A DNA stretch of 64,000 bases, taken from Daucus carota subsp. sativus (Eukaryota > Streptophyta > Magnoliopsida > Apiales > Apiaceae). The notes under the pieces are model-generated. The model searched no databases and was not told where the DNA came from. It saw only the letters and a program-made list of their open reading frames with translations. The stretch is taken from positions 31,025,598 to 31,089,597 of the forward strand of contig NC_030385.2 in the NCBI RefSeq assembly GCF_001625215.2, given 5' to 3'. The translations under genes and the position numbers were made by a program. Positions 43,886-56,596 of the stretch are shown here, piece after piece. Positions within the stretch are counted from its first letter, which is position 1. Each line of letters starts with the position of its first letter.

Positions 43886-45232
43886 TATATATATAAAGGA
43901 GGATGCGGGGAGTCTCTAGAATTGGTCGATTCAGTCTTCTGATTTTTCTTAAATTTCGGATAGAAAATATAGTTATAATTCAAAAAATCAGGTTCAAGAA
44001 TTCTAAAAGTAATACAACTCTTTTCTTATCGAATTCTAAAGATGATATAATTCTTTTCTTATTTAGTATTTCTTATTGAATTCCAAAGATCGGACAATTC
44101 TTTTCTTATTTAGTAATCCTAATAGAAATAGGATTATATTTATTCAAACTAACAAAATCATAGATAAAATACAATTTATATTTAAGATTTGTAAGGTAAT
44201 ACGTACAATTTTTATTATCGATTTAGTCTTATAATTTTCTTAAATTTCGAATAGAAAATAAAGGATTGTAAAGATAATAATCATTAAAAAAACTGATAGC
44301 AACAAAAATTAGAACCATAAAAGAATAATAATTTTTAACTAATAAATAGGCATCAAAAAATTAAAAAAAATTAACAAATAAAATAAAATATAAAAATAGG
44401 AATCATATATTAATTTTATGATAATGTAAATGGGTCTTGATTAGTTTTGTGTTCGACGGGCACGGGAGGCGGCCCAAACTAATTTTTATCTAAATAATAA
44501 TAAATTTTCTATTAGTATTATGTTTGACGAGAAAGTCGCTAACATAATTTTTATAAAAGAATAATAATTTTTAACTAATAAATAGGAATCAAAAAATAAA
44601 AATAATTAACAAATAAAATAATATATAAAAAATAGGTATTATGTATTGATTTTATGATAATGTAAATGGTTCTCGATTAGTATATCGTTTGACGGGCACG
44701 GGAGGCGGCCCAAACCAATTTTTATCCAAATAATAATAAATTTTCTATTAGTATTATGTTTGACGGTAAAGTCGCTAAAATAATTTTTTATCTATGTTAT
44801 AATATATTTTTTTGTTACACAATTCAAAATAATCTTTAATTTTGTCATAATTAGAATAAGTTTTATTAGTATTGTGTTTGAAACTAAAACGACTCAAACT
44901 AATATCTAAATTATAATGTTTTGTTATAAGTATTGTGTTTGACAAGAGAGCGGTCAAACTAATTTTGATCTAAATTATAATATTTAATTTATCATAAAAA
45001 TAATAATTATGGATTAATATTGTCTTTGACGGGAGGTGGGTTCGAACTAATTTTATTATTAGTATTGTGTTTGACAGGATGATCACTTAAACAAATTTTT
45101 ATATCAATTATAATATTTTTTATTTGTGATATGTTTAATGGGAAGATGACTCAAAATAATTTTTATCCTATTATAATTCTGATTCATATCAAAATTTATC
45201 ACGCCGCCGCGAAGCGCGGCTTTTTTCACTAG
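43886..45232 (+). mobile_element. Non-autonomous Helitron-like element 1
   Basis: It begins tatatatataaaggaggatg and ends with the perfect hairpin GCCGCG-AAG-CGCGGC (45206-45220), a short T run and CACTAG before T, as Helitrons do. A tandem block of about 247 bp (44325-44790) includes cgggcacgggaggcggccca twice. No Rep/helicase frame exists. The next element starts at the very next base. Confidence 0.75.
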
Positions 45233-47603
45233 TATATATATAAAGGAGGATGCGGGCGTCTCTAGAATTACTCGATTCGGTCTTCTGATTTTTCCTAAAT
45301 TTCGGATAGAAACTATGATTATAATTCAAAAAATCAGGTTTAAGAATTCTAAAAATAATACAATTCTTTTCATATTGAATTCTAAAGATGATACAATTCT
45401 TTTCTTATTTAGTATTTCGTATTAAATTCTAAAGATGATACAATTCTTTTCTTATTTAGTATTTTTTATTGAATTCTAAAGATATTACAATTCTTTTCTT
45501 ATTTAGTAATTGTAAAAGGAATAGGATTATATTTATTCAAACGAACAATAATAAATAAAATATAATTTATATTTAAGATTTGTAAGATAATATGTATAAT
45601 TCTTATTTTCAATAAGATATATTGAATATGTAGTTCAGTCTTCTGATTTTTCTTAAATTTTGGAGAGAATATATAATTCTAATTCAAAAAACCAGGTTCA
45701 AGAATTCTGAAGGTAATACAATTCTTTTTTTATTGAATTCTAAAGATGATACAATTCGTTTCTTATTTAGTATTTCTTATTGAATCTCAAAGAAGATATA
45801 ATTCTTTTCTTATTTAGTAATCCTAAAATAAATAGGATTATATTTATTCAAACTAACAATAATGGATAAAATACAATTTATATTTAAGATTTGTAACGTA
45901 ATATGTACAATTCTTATTTTCGATAAGATATATAGAAGATGTAGTTGAATTTTATATTATAAACTTTTATTTCCGATAAGATATATAGAAGAATAATCTA
46001 ATACTAGGTCCGTAATTACAACTGTGTTTAAGAGTCTAAATAGTAGACACAAATAATAAATTAGAGAACATGATATGTTCGAATCATGAAATTTATTAAC
46101 TCAGCGTGTCTAAAATTATTGAATTTAGTCTTATAATTTTCTTAATTAAATCTCAAATTGAAAATAAATTTATAACCTAAAAACCAGGTTAAAAAAAATA
46201 AAATTCTTATTTTTAAAAGTTAAAAAACTTATAGTCTTATTTTATTAAAAATTTTCAAATCATATATCTAACAAATAATTTTCTTAAATTTTGAATAGAA
46301 AATAAAATTAAAATCTAAAAATGAGGTTCAAGGGTTGCAAAGATAATACAATTCTTCTCTTCTTTTTTTTTTTTAGTTCAGGAATCGTAAAAGGAGTATG
46401 ATTTTATCTATTGAAGATAACAATCATTGAAAAAATATAATAAAAAAACATAATTCTTATTTTCGAAAGTTATAAAAATATAGTCTTATTTTATTAATTC
46501 TTTTCAGATTATATATATATATATATAATAATTTTCTTAAATTTAAAGTAGAAAATAAAATTAAGAATATAGAAAATAAAATTATAATCTAAAAATCAGA
46601 TTAAAGTATTGTATAGATAAAAGGATTGCAAGGATAGTACAATTCTTTTACTTATTTAGGAATCATAAAAGAGTATGATTCTATTTATTCAAATAACAAT
46701 TATAGAACAAATATAATTAAAAAATATAATTCTTATTTTCAAAAGTTATAAAATAAAAATCAGCATCTTACGGAATATCAAATTGTCTAAACAAGTTCAG
46801 CGTGTTCAGTCTTATAATTTTCTTAAATTTCAAATTGAAAATAAAGGATTGTAAAGATAATAATCATCAAAAAAACTAACAGCAAAAAAATTAGAACCAT
46901 AAAAAAATAATAATTTTTAACTAATAAATGGGAATCATAAAATAAAAATAATTAACAAATAAAATAGGATATATAAAATAGGAATCATATATTGATTTTA
47001 TGATAATGTAAATGATTCTCTATTAGTATTGTGTTTGACGGGCACGGGAGGCGGCCCAAACTAATTTTTATCTAAATAATGATAAATTTTTATTAGTATT
47101 ATGTTTGACAGGAAAGCGGCTAAAATAATTTTTTATCTATGTTATAATATATATATTTTTTAAAACTGGCCCACGGTTCAAAATAATTTTTATCAAATTA
47201 TAATCTTTAATTTTATCATAATTAGAATAATTTTTATTAGTATTGTGTTTGACAGGCGACTCAAACTAATATCTAAATTATAATATTTCGTTATTAGTAT
47301 TGTGTTTGAAAAGAGAGCGGTTCAAACTAATTTTGAACTAAATTATAATATTTAATTTTATATTAAAAATAATAATTATGGATTAATGTTGTATTTGACA
47401 GGATGAGGGTTCGAACTAATTTTATAATTAGTATTGTGTTTGAGACGACGGCCACTTAAACAAATTTTTATACTAATTATAATATTTTTTTATAAGTGAT
47501 ATGTTTAACTGGAAGATGACTCAAAATAATTTTTTATGCTATTATAATATTAATTTGTATCAAAATTTATAACGCCGCCGCGAAGAGCGGCTTTTTTCAC
47601 TAG
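45233..47603 (+). mobile_element. Non-autonomous Helitron-like element 2, same family
   Basis: It has the same start (tatatatataaaggaggatg) and the same end (GCCGCG-AAG-AGCGGC with one mismatch, then ttttttCACTAG) as element 1, and shares much of its interior. It is longer because of extra repeats of gattctaaagatgatacaat and similar words (45300-45850). It is entirely AT-rich with no coding capacity. Confidence 0.75.
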
Positions 47604-47865
47604 TTGATCTATGTAACTGTTTTTATTAATTTCAATATAGAAAAAATTATATAATAATTTCTGTCTAAAATTACACTTATTCATATAAAAATACATTAAT
47701 TTCTGCCTAAAGTTAACTTGCAGATACATTTGACTAGGAGTATATTGAACACAGTGAACTTTACAACACAACACATGCTACTAAGCAGGGCGGAGAATGA
47801 TAGTTCGACTGCCATCTTAAGATGTTACAACTTGGTTCAGTGGTTGAGTAGAAAAAGTAGAAAAC

Positions 47866-48089
47866 AACCCACGGCCTGTTTCACATGGTTAGACAGTAGT
47901 GCTTAAGGCTTGTTATTTCGAGAGTAAGTGGGCTACTATGCTCGGGATATGAGTGTGCTAGTATGCTCAACTGGATTAGTTGAGGTGCGCGCGCAAGCTA
48001 GCCCGGAGGTACAAGTGTGCTAGTATGTCCAACCGGATTAGTCGAGGTGCGCGTAAATTAGGCCGGACACCGGTTTAACAAAAAAAAAA
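47866..48089 (+). mobile_element. tRNA-derived SINE with Au/TS-like 3' end
   Basis: The 3' part reads attagtcgaggtgcgcgtaa and then ggccggacacc and ends in an A run, a tail wording shared by several plant SINE families. The 3' block is present twice (about 47945-48000 and 48010-48075). It is bounded by a perfect 15-bp duplication, gaaaaagtagaaaac, at 47851-47865 and 48090-48104. Confidence 0.88.
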
Positions 48090-48110
48090 GAAAAAGTAGA
48101 AAACTTACTT

Positions 48111-49375
48111 AGAGCAGTTATTCAAAACAAAAGGCTTATCCCACATCAATTTACTCCAACAGATTTTTCTAAGCATTTGAAAGTTGTATATCATATCGGC
48201 AATGAGAGGATATGAACCCAAGTTTCGCCCTAAGCAGTTGCAAAGTGCACATGTGCACCTGCATAAGGTCCCAATATACGTGCCTTTCTCCGTCATATGA
48301 GAGCACTTAGCTTAAACAATTGAATAATAATGGTATTCAACTTTCTTATCCATATGAATGTGTCTTTAATTATTACTCGAGGGATAAAATCTGAAGTTTA
48401 GGGAATGGCCTTGAAATCATTTTGAGTTGCCCTGCATGATTTCAGCACTTCTGTATAAATAATAAAACAAGATTGTTACTTCAACTCTGTAATGGGCAAT
48501 GGGGAATTGCACTAAGAATTGATGAGAAACATTTTCTGTATGTATCAGAAGCAAATGGGAAATGTAATCCTAAAACTCAATGGCAAGTAATTTGATGATC
48601 TATTATTACATATCAAAATTCCAATTTAGAGTCTGATATATTTGCACCTGATGGCCAATAATAATGGCCAACGAAGAACATGTGATCTTACCTTGTAAAT
48701 GCGTTGGGGAAGATAGTTGTGTGTGCAGGTAAACTGTTATAAGAGCAGTTATTCAAAACAAAAGGCTTATTCCACATCAAATTACTCCAACAGATTTTTC
48801 TAAACATTTGAAAGTTGTATATCATATCGGCAATGAGAGGATATGAACTTAAGCTTCGCCTTTGGCAGTTGCAAAGTGCACATGTGCACCTGCATAAGGT
48901 CCCAATACACGGGCCATTCTCCGTGTTATAAGCACTTAGCTAGATTTTATAGCTAACAGATGCATGCCGTTGGAGATGCTCTGATAATTGTATTCAAATT
49001 TCTTATCCATATAATGTGTCTTTAATTATTACTCGAGGGATAAAATCTGAAATTTGGGAAATGACCTTGAAATCATTTGAGTTGCCCTGTATGATTCCAG
49101 CACTTCTGTATAAATGATAAAACAAGATTGGAACTTTAACTCTGCACGAGGCAATGGGGAATTGCAGTAAGAATAGATGAGAAACATTTCTGTATCAGAA
49201 GCAAATGGCAAGTAATTAGATGATCTTATAATACATATCAAAATTCCAATTTAGAGTGTGATATATTTGCACCTGATCACCGATAAAAATGGCCAACGGA
49301 GAACATGTGATCTTACCTTGTAAATGGGTAAGGGAAGATAGTTGTCAGTGCACGTAAACTGTTATGCCATCCTGA
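48111..49375. repeat. Tandem duplication, two units of about 0.63 kb
   Basis: Units 48111-48741 and 48742-49375 both begin agagcagttattcaaaacaa and end with a version of aaactgttat. They differ by scattered substitutions and small indels, so the duplication is not recent. There is no coding sequence; one antisense frame across the first unit (48296-48105) is not kept in the second. Confidence 0.9.
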
Positions 49376-50469
49376 AATTGGTATTTGATACAAAACCAAT
49401 CTTCTTCAGAAATTGATAGCAACTCCATTTCTCATAGATGTAGTCACCTACTCCTTTTTTGTCCCAAGATCCCAATATCATGAATTTTCATTCCACCGCA
49501 GTGAATTGACAGTAGCGAACTTTTAATCTTTGAAGCACCGAGTCAATTAGTTCCCTACTGCATTCTAATCATAGAGCTTACACATGGGCAATTATAAAAC
49601 AGAGACACCCTTCACAAATGCTCCTCTAGCCTGTAAATCAGAGTGCATACAGAACTCTTTCCAGGTCATTTATATATAAAGCGAAGGTAAACTAAAGCTC
49701 GTCTAAGATGAATGGAACAAACTTTACTAATGTTGACAATGAAAACAATACTATACTGAAAACTCTGTTAACTCTAAATACAGAACATACAATCAATAAC
49801 GAAAAAAGTACCCGGGATAGCAGTCTAAAGTGTGAAGAAGAGAAACTAAGTTAAGAGGAAATTAATAACTAACTAGAGTTAATAAGGGCAGAGATACTCA
49901 TATAGATGGGAAGAAGACATTGATATACGGTTTCCCCAATTTACCCCCAACTTAATTAACATTAACGTGGATATTGAACTCAAGTGAAAAGAATGTATAC
50001 TGCATCACATAATTAGGGGATGCGAAATGCAATTTCTGAAAATTTAAAATGAGTTTGGTCAAAGTGTAGGGGTGCAATTTACAACTCAAATTATAATTAC
50101 AGAGTTTGATCCCAAGTATAGGGGTGTAATTTCCAATTAACCTTAAATATAATTACACAGATGACGGAGCAATAAACTAGTAACACATTTATATATTAGG
50201 AAAGTGTTTTTCTGAATAAAGTAGTGAAAAACTCTTTAGCATTTCAATGTGAGAACTTCTGTTTTCCGGTACAAAGGAAGCAACTTTGTATGATCAACTC
50301 ATATATCCTTTTGTCGTTTTGAGTAGAAAAAACTCTCACATGAGGGAACACATTCCAACCATAACTTGTTGCGAATGCACAAGCAATACCTCATAAAATC
50401 TTGGCTGTTGGCTCACAATGAATGTGGGGGCTTCTACCCACATTCTTCAACAAGAACTTTTGAAATGTG
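49376..50469. other. Intergenic, nothing recognised
   Basis: AT-rich sequence without a supported gene, tRNA or transposon end. Confidence 0.4.
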
Positions 50470-50725
50470 ACATGAACTGTGTTGGGAGAGAGAAAAAGGG
50501 CCAGAGCCTCGTAGTTCTAGATCGTCATCATCATCATCATCTAATTGATGGTTAACGACGAGAGTTTCATTATTTTCTCCACTTGAGAATGCACAATCGA
50601 GGTGAGAGTTGACGAAATGATGACTTGAAATGATGGATTAACTATGATCTCCGGAAGCGGAGTTGATACAAGCAGAGAATCCAACAGAAGGAGTGGGAGA
50701 ATCTCAAACCCCAGCATATTAAACT
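50470..50725 (-). pseudogene. Relic of the N-terminal part of an F-box gene
   Basis: The bases match the antisense of the intact F-box gene at about 58690-58925 (shared words such as cgacgagagtttcat, gagaatctcaaacc). The match covers the F-box and the first 70 residues, but there are stops, a CAT trinucleotide expansion at 50525-50540 and indels. No frame remains. Confidence 0.65.
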
Positions 50726-50800
50726 TTATGCTCTTCTTACTTGTGCCATATGTAATATCTTAGAGGGTAGCGGTCCACAGCAATCGATTGTTGTGGACGA

Positions 50801-50933
50801 GTTAAACAACTCACGGTTTCTGAGCCGTTGGATGCATATCCAGCGGCCAGGATCGTATTAAAACTTTAATATGTCGAGCGCTTTTTTAGCGCTGGACATA
50901 TTAAAGTTTTAATACGACCGTGAGTTGTTTAAC
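50801..50933. repeat. Fold-back hairpin element with 29-bp near-perfect inner stem
   Basis: The inner arms 50854-50882 and 50888-50917 pair almost perfectly across a 5-base T loop. The outer arms (gttaaacaactcacgg, 50801-50816, and its inverse, 50918-50933) pair as well, with an unpaired 37-base bulge on one side. Flanking words cggtccacagca and cggtccatagca may be an old target duplication. Confidence 0.85.
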
Positions 50934-51860
50934 CGGTCCATAGCATACGGCTGCCAGGGACCTGGACCTGGACCCTATCTTAGATTAGCACAATACTTCA
51001 CCAAAATCAAAACAATTGATTTAAAGTTTCACCAAATTTCACAAAACCATGTAAGAATATAAGTTTTATTTGTTCCGGATAATGATTATTCTCTTTCCTT
51101 CCAAGACAACCCCTTTTAACTATGAATCTCATATTATCTCCTAGTAAATTAGTAACCTATATATAAATGAGCTAGTATACCTATACTCAATGAGCTTAAT
51201 AAATATGGTAACTATTACTTGAAAAGTCAAAAAAGGAAGTTATTTTAAGAGCGAAAACCTACCAGTTGATGCTATCAGCCTAAATTATATATCAATTACA
51301 TCCTCTGCATAAATTCTCATATACAGCAGCGAAACGAGTTTCATATGTCTGCCCATCTACCTGAAATTTATCTTTAACCTGCAGCTCTAAAGAACTGAAC
51401 ACAAGCAACAAGAAGAAAAGTAAAAGAGAGTAATAAATCTTACCGAAGTATACTAGAGCACCAGCTGAGCACTGAAGGAAAAAGCCAAGGATAGCAGAAG
51501 CAAGAAGATGACGGAGTTATTGAAAGTCCAGTCAAAGGAGGAGACACCGGAGGAAAGAAAAATCATGAATGTAGTAGTTGTAGATTTTCCACATTAAACT
51601 GTAAAAGTTATAACATGAAATAGTGTCCATATGAGCTGCCAACATGTGTAAATATATTACAAATTGAAAGGCCAATAACTTTATTTTATTTCGATACAAA
51701 TAGGTAAAGCTTTTTCTTCATCAGATATTTTAGCTCAGTATCAGAAATGGAGATGCAGTGGGAAAATTAACATAAGGTCAGCATTAAATGAATCTTGACA
51801 CTGTTAAGAAAAGTTTAATAGAAAATATTACATAAAGAAAGGTAAAATAAAAACAAATGT

Positions 51861-53172
51861 TTAGGAGAAGATACGATATACTAGAGCTTTCCATTTATCT
51901 TGGTGTAGAAGATTGGAGCACAATAATATCCTGTTGACAGCAGTCGGTATGATCCATGCCACTGGTATACAAGCACCAAAGAAGCCATATTGCAAAGCGG
52001 CTAGTGTAGCAACAGCAATACCAAGTGATACCAGAGTAAGTGCAAGCACCTGGAGAAGTCCCATTATGAAGATTAGAGTCCACACTGTCACGATGAAATA
52101 ACAGCTCTTTATTATCAAAATCTGACATGTTCATGAGCGAAGCTTACAGTAATTACTATTTTAGTACTCACAGATTTTGACTTTCAGTTAACTTTTAGGA
52201 TTATGAAAGACAAAACCAATACTAAACTTAATAATAAATCATGCAGATGATCATGACAGGATTCGTAATGAAAACTAAAGCACGAATATCTATGTTTTAT
52301 CTCTTGCAAGTAGACACTAGGTACCACCAAAGTCATCCAACCAGGGGTGCTATCACATACCGAGCTCATTTAAAAATCTAAGATCACATAAGGTAAGAAT
52401 GAATAAGCATACAAATAGTTGAGATACCAAAAAAGAATTAAATAAATGTTGTAATGGACATAAAGATAACTGTACTTAAACTGCTGTAATGAAATCAATG
52501 TCTGATTCTGTTAAAAACCAATATGTAAGACAGGCAGTTAGCTCTTCTTAAATTTTTGGATTTTGGCAAAACAATGGCCATTAAGTATCAAGATATAAAG
52601 ATTAACAAGCTAGAGTGAATTATCATATTGCAAGTTTCAGTATGCAGTTTACAAATTAGTACGTGCAGCGTTAGGAACATCTTCAAGATACAGATATATT
52701 CAAGTAGCACTTAGTTACCTTTACGAGCAAAATTCTTCTCCTAAGAAGAAATGAATTAATCCACTGGTGTCACAGCAATATATCTTAGCCATCTGGTAAA
52801 ATCCCTAAACAGTAAAGGAAACATATCTAACAGTAATTAAGAAGTCTTGAGGAAACGTGGCTATCTTTTATTAGTACTGTATATTAAAGACATGGGAGAA
52901 TTTCAATGATTCCCCAATTAGACTCTGTAAGCTAACATTGGCAAGGCCAGTAGAAAGAGACATGCTACTGCAAGAGCCGATAATGCTGAAAATTTGGGAA
53001 ACTTTGCTGGAGGAGCCCGAAGAATGGCCAGAGCTTTATGGATGGCGATGAGAAGCCAGCTACAGACATCGTGAATAAATGTGAGAAATATCAAAAAATT
53101 GAATCCGAGTTTTACAAGCACGTGAAATATATTCTGAGAAGCAACGGAACCTGATAAAATTAGTAAGGGCAA
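51861..53172 (-). CDS. Possible exons of an unrecognised membrane protein
   Basis: Two separate frames look like exons. One (about 53149-52918) follows a good acceptor (ttttatcag) and encodes GSVASQNIFHVLVKLGFNFL, then two membrane-type stretches (FLIFLTFIHDVCSWLLIAIH and ALAVACLFLLALPML) before a stop. The other (about 52070-51861) encodes VLALTLVSLGIAVATLAALQ and ends YRIFS. More coding-like words occur at 51300-51570 (QVDGQTYETRFAAVYENLC). I could not join them in phase into one gene and do not recognise the family. The first exon is repeated with changes at 62810-62950, which suggests a gene relic in a duplicated block. Confidence 0.3.
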
Positions 53173-53839
53173 AAAGTTAAAATGTCAAGAGAAACTGAGG
53201 ACAGTGAATTATACAGATCAATTTGTTTATCAATATAATACTGAAAACCACAAAATTGAATGTAAGAACAACAGCAGATCCAACAAAGAACTGCCGCTGA
53301 CACCGTGATATGCTAAATAAAGCAGCTTATAATTACTTTGCAGTAAAAGGATTCAGTCTCATTTTCTATGTACAAGAGTCAAGTGAAAAAGTAAACATAA
53401 GCTACAGCTAACTGCGACAATCTTCTTCCAAATTTGATTATTTCGTCCTTTTTAAGTTCTTCAGTTGATCTGTCATTACCGTCAATAACTATCTCTCAAA
53501 ATATAATTTCTCTTTATAAACAGCTAAAAGATGCTGCAGTGTAGTACTATACTTTGTCCATATTCAACCATTAGTTCTTTTAGTATAATCATCTCTATCT
53601 GGGGATGGAGGACATTTACAAGTGTAAAATACTACTCTTACTAAAAAGCTAGTGCAAAAGCTTAATTTCGAATCATCTTCACCTTCTTCATCATCAATTG
53701 GGACTTGGGAGTCATTCTTAATCCTTAGCCAAATCCTTGTCTGATCATCAAACCTAATTAGACTCAGTTCATCTGGCAACCACAAAGAAGAGCACAATTG
53801 CCGTGTTAGTTGACTCCTTAAATCTTGACTATTGATTAC

Positions 53840-54100
53840 GAATAGGCTATCCAGTTGACTAGTTTGGATCCTGCATCTGAAAGCAAACTCTGCGTTTACT
53901 TAAAAATTTATTACATTATAAAAAGGAGGATCGTCCCACATTCTTGTAGGAGGTATACAAGAACCTATCACCATATTTAACTCTTAGAATATAACGCTTT
54001 CAACAAGGCGCGCCCTTGACAAACGGTAATGGGATGCTGGCCTGCATCAATACTGAGCTTCATAGTTTATGATGCGTTAAATCCACCGGCATGAGAGACA
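53840..54100 (-). pseudogene. Relic of the C-terminal part of an F-box gene
   Basis: On the minus strand the sequence follows the last part of the intact F-box gene (about 58110-57870). It shares actgagcttcatagt, the words around the terminal ggaccc/ggatcc block, and the order of segments, but indels break it. The piece is missing from the related block at 62.8-64 kb. Confidence 0.55.
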
Positions 54101-54624
54101 TGCTTTGTCATGTAAAGTCACTTTGGAATATGATACATGTAAGGCTTAAAAACAAACAAGAAATAAGAATAGCTTCTTTATCAGAGATTAATTAATTCAG
54201 TTGATTACATAGCCAATATTATTGACAGAAGTAAATAGTAGCAGCATATATACAAATATCAAAAAATGGAAAAAAGTAATGATAGATGCTCAATAGTTGC
54301 TATACTGACACATACAATGTAAACATCACAATTCACAAATAACAAATAAGATAGGGTTTATCTTAATCTAATTAAGAAGCACTCGATTACCCCATATGGT
54401 TTATCTTAAAGCATGATAAAATGACGGGAATAAAGGTTGTAGGAATATAATTAATGAGAAAATCAGTTCCACAATCAACCACCAAAATCAGCATTATTTA
54501 TCCCAAGTAAATGCTTGTCAATGGCGCTTAAAGGCCTTCACATCAAAATTATGATGCTTGTGACGTTCAAACGGTGCCCTTGACGTGTATATGTAATATA
54601 TTAGTTATTAATTTAGAAAGATCG

Positions 54625-54811
54625 AATAAGGGATTTTCTATGGTGTGCCCAAGGGCACACAATAGTCCCTAACTCCAATAAAAATAACTCATTTTGATTG
54701 GTGGATGAACCATAAATGATAATGGCCCCCCCTGCATTTACATCAACTCCACCAATCAAAACAAGCCATTTTTATAGAATTTAGTGTTTAATGTGTGCCC
54801 TTGGGCACACA
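54625..54811. mobile_element. Small MITE-like element with TGTGCCC palindromes at both ends
   Basis: Each end carries a self-complementary word: gtgtgcccaagggcacac (about 54643-54660) and gtgtgcccttgggcacac (about 54794-54811). The 12-bp direct repeat ttagaaagatcg flanks the segment (54613-54624 and 54812-54823). It has no coding capacity. The superfamily is not recognised. Confidence 0.65.
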
Positions 54812-55142
54812 TTAGAAAGATCGTTATAATAAACATTAGATACTTAAATTAGTGATCCCGGTTTCAGAAAGGAGTACTGCTAGCATCTTCAAAGGAATGG
54901 GCAGGGAGTTCAACATAAAATATAAACACCTGTGATAAACCAATAAACATGAAGGCATACATGGAAACTAGCTACAAGAAATATCATTCGCTAGGTGTTC
55001 CCTTTAATTAGTAATAGAATTTGGCAGGAATAGTGTGCAACAAAATCCCAGCCTTGAAAGTTGAAACCAAAAACCACGTGATTAAAATCAAAGCCTAAAG
55101 TTACTTTCTTAGTTGCAGGGTTATATTTTTAGCAGCAGGCAA

Positions 55143-55495
55143 TAGAGGCGGATGCACGTGAGGCCCCCGGGGTCACGTGCCCCCGCTATAAAAATATTTA
55201 TAAGTATATTTTGTATATTTTTTATTTTCAGTTAATTGTATATCATATGATATTTCCCTATATTATATTGAGTGCCCCACAAATATGTATATTAAAAAAT
55301 TATGGACCATTTAATTCATCTGATAAATTATTTATAAGTCAAAAATATCTCATTAAAATAAATAAAAAGAAGGTTTAAACAAATAATTTGCAATTTAAGA
55401 TAATTTTTCGCCTCTATAAAAAATTTAAATTTTCTTTTGTAATATCATTATATACATGGTGCCCCCTCTCTATAATTGTTCTAGATCCGCCACTG
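55143..55495. mobile_element. hAT-type MITE
   Basis: The ends are TAGAGGCGGATGCACGTG and the inverse of CAGTGGCGGATCTAGAAC, the familiar GGCGGAT hAT ends. An 8-bp duplication, gcaggcaa (55135-55142) / gcaggcat (55496-55503), flanks it. Subterminal gtgccccc words are typical. Confidence 0.8.
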
Positions 55496-55822
55496 GCAGG
55501 CATAAATATCGTAAACATCACAGCAGATACACAGCAGATACACAGAACATTTCACAATCAAAATCAATGAGACGAGAGGGATGCACTAAGAGATAATTAC
55601 CTTGAGAATTGAGATATAAAATATTAGAGTGGTCACAAGTTGACAAGCACCAATGTGGAAGAGTTAAAAAGGGTCGTCGTCTTCCCTTTCTTTGAGAATG
55701 AGGCTTCTTCCCTCTATTAAAATGATCTCAGTGGAGACAATGACAAAGCAATGGTGGTGAGATTTAGCATAAAAGGGTTTAAAATATGGAAAACCAGATA
55801 TTCACTTAAATTGAAGTCACTC

Positions 55823-56344
55823 CACTACAAAAAAGTAGGCATTTCCGACCGCCGAAATTGGTCAAAAATAAAGAAAGTTGGTCGGTTTTCATCTCATAAT
55901 CGACCACCGACCGACCGATTGCGTTGGTCCTTTAAAACCTGTCGTAAATAAGTGATCGGTTGGAAATGAAACTTATAACCAACCGACGACTGATCCCTAC
56001 CTTTAGTCAGTAATGTTTTGCCATTCTCTTAGAACTTGGCCCCACCTGTGAGTCCGTGACTTGACATACACGTGGAGAGACCTAAAAGCGACTAAAGGCG
56101 GCCAGAAATGAGTCGGTCGGAAAGAAATTTCAGGGTTCATTCGGGGAGCCCTGTTTTTAAAACCGACTCACACCCACTTATAATTGATCGATCCCCTGCA
56201 AGTCGGCTGCATCGGTCATAAATAATCCAATCTTTTCTAACCGACTTCGTTTGGTCGGTACATCGGTCAGAAATGACCTCTTTCTTTTCGACTACAACGA
56301 TCGGTCGGTTTTGACGGTTGAAAATGCTCACTTTTCTTGTAGTG
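55823..56344. mobile_element. CACTA (En/Spm) non-autonomous element
   Basis: It begins CACTACAAAAAAGTAGGCAT and ends with the inverse of CACTACAAGAAAAGTGAGCA. The interior is filled with inverted ggtcgg/ccgacc words, the subterminal repeats of CACTA elements. The flanking triplets ctc and atc differ at one base, so the 3-bp duplication is imperfect. Confidence 0.85.
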
Positions 56345-56596
56345 ATCTAAAGCATGGAAGGCGTGAGCAGTAGTATCTCATCGATTATTGCCACAATACT
56401 TGTTAATTTATTAAAAAACATCATCCCCTCGAAGTGGAAAGCATTTAGATTGTGTTAGCCCTAAAAGCATGTATAAGCTTTGCATTAAGGCAAAACACAC
56501 ATATTATAACACTCAAGTCACTTAGCTAGTCTTTCCATTTAAAAAACTACCCAAGTGAAATACATTTAAATTTTGGCATCTTGGCATTAAGAGAGA

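Noticed and set aside
44775..44957. Small open frame in the Helitron region
   Set aside because: The area is extremely AT-rich and repetitive; no Rep or helicase motif is present.
51895..52134. Second minus-strand frame overlapping the possible membrane exon
   Set aside because: It has no membrane pattern or family resemblance, unlike the overlapping frame 52118-51861.
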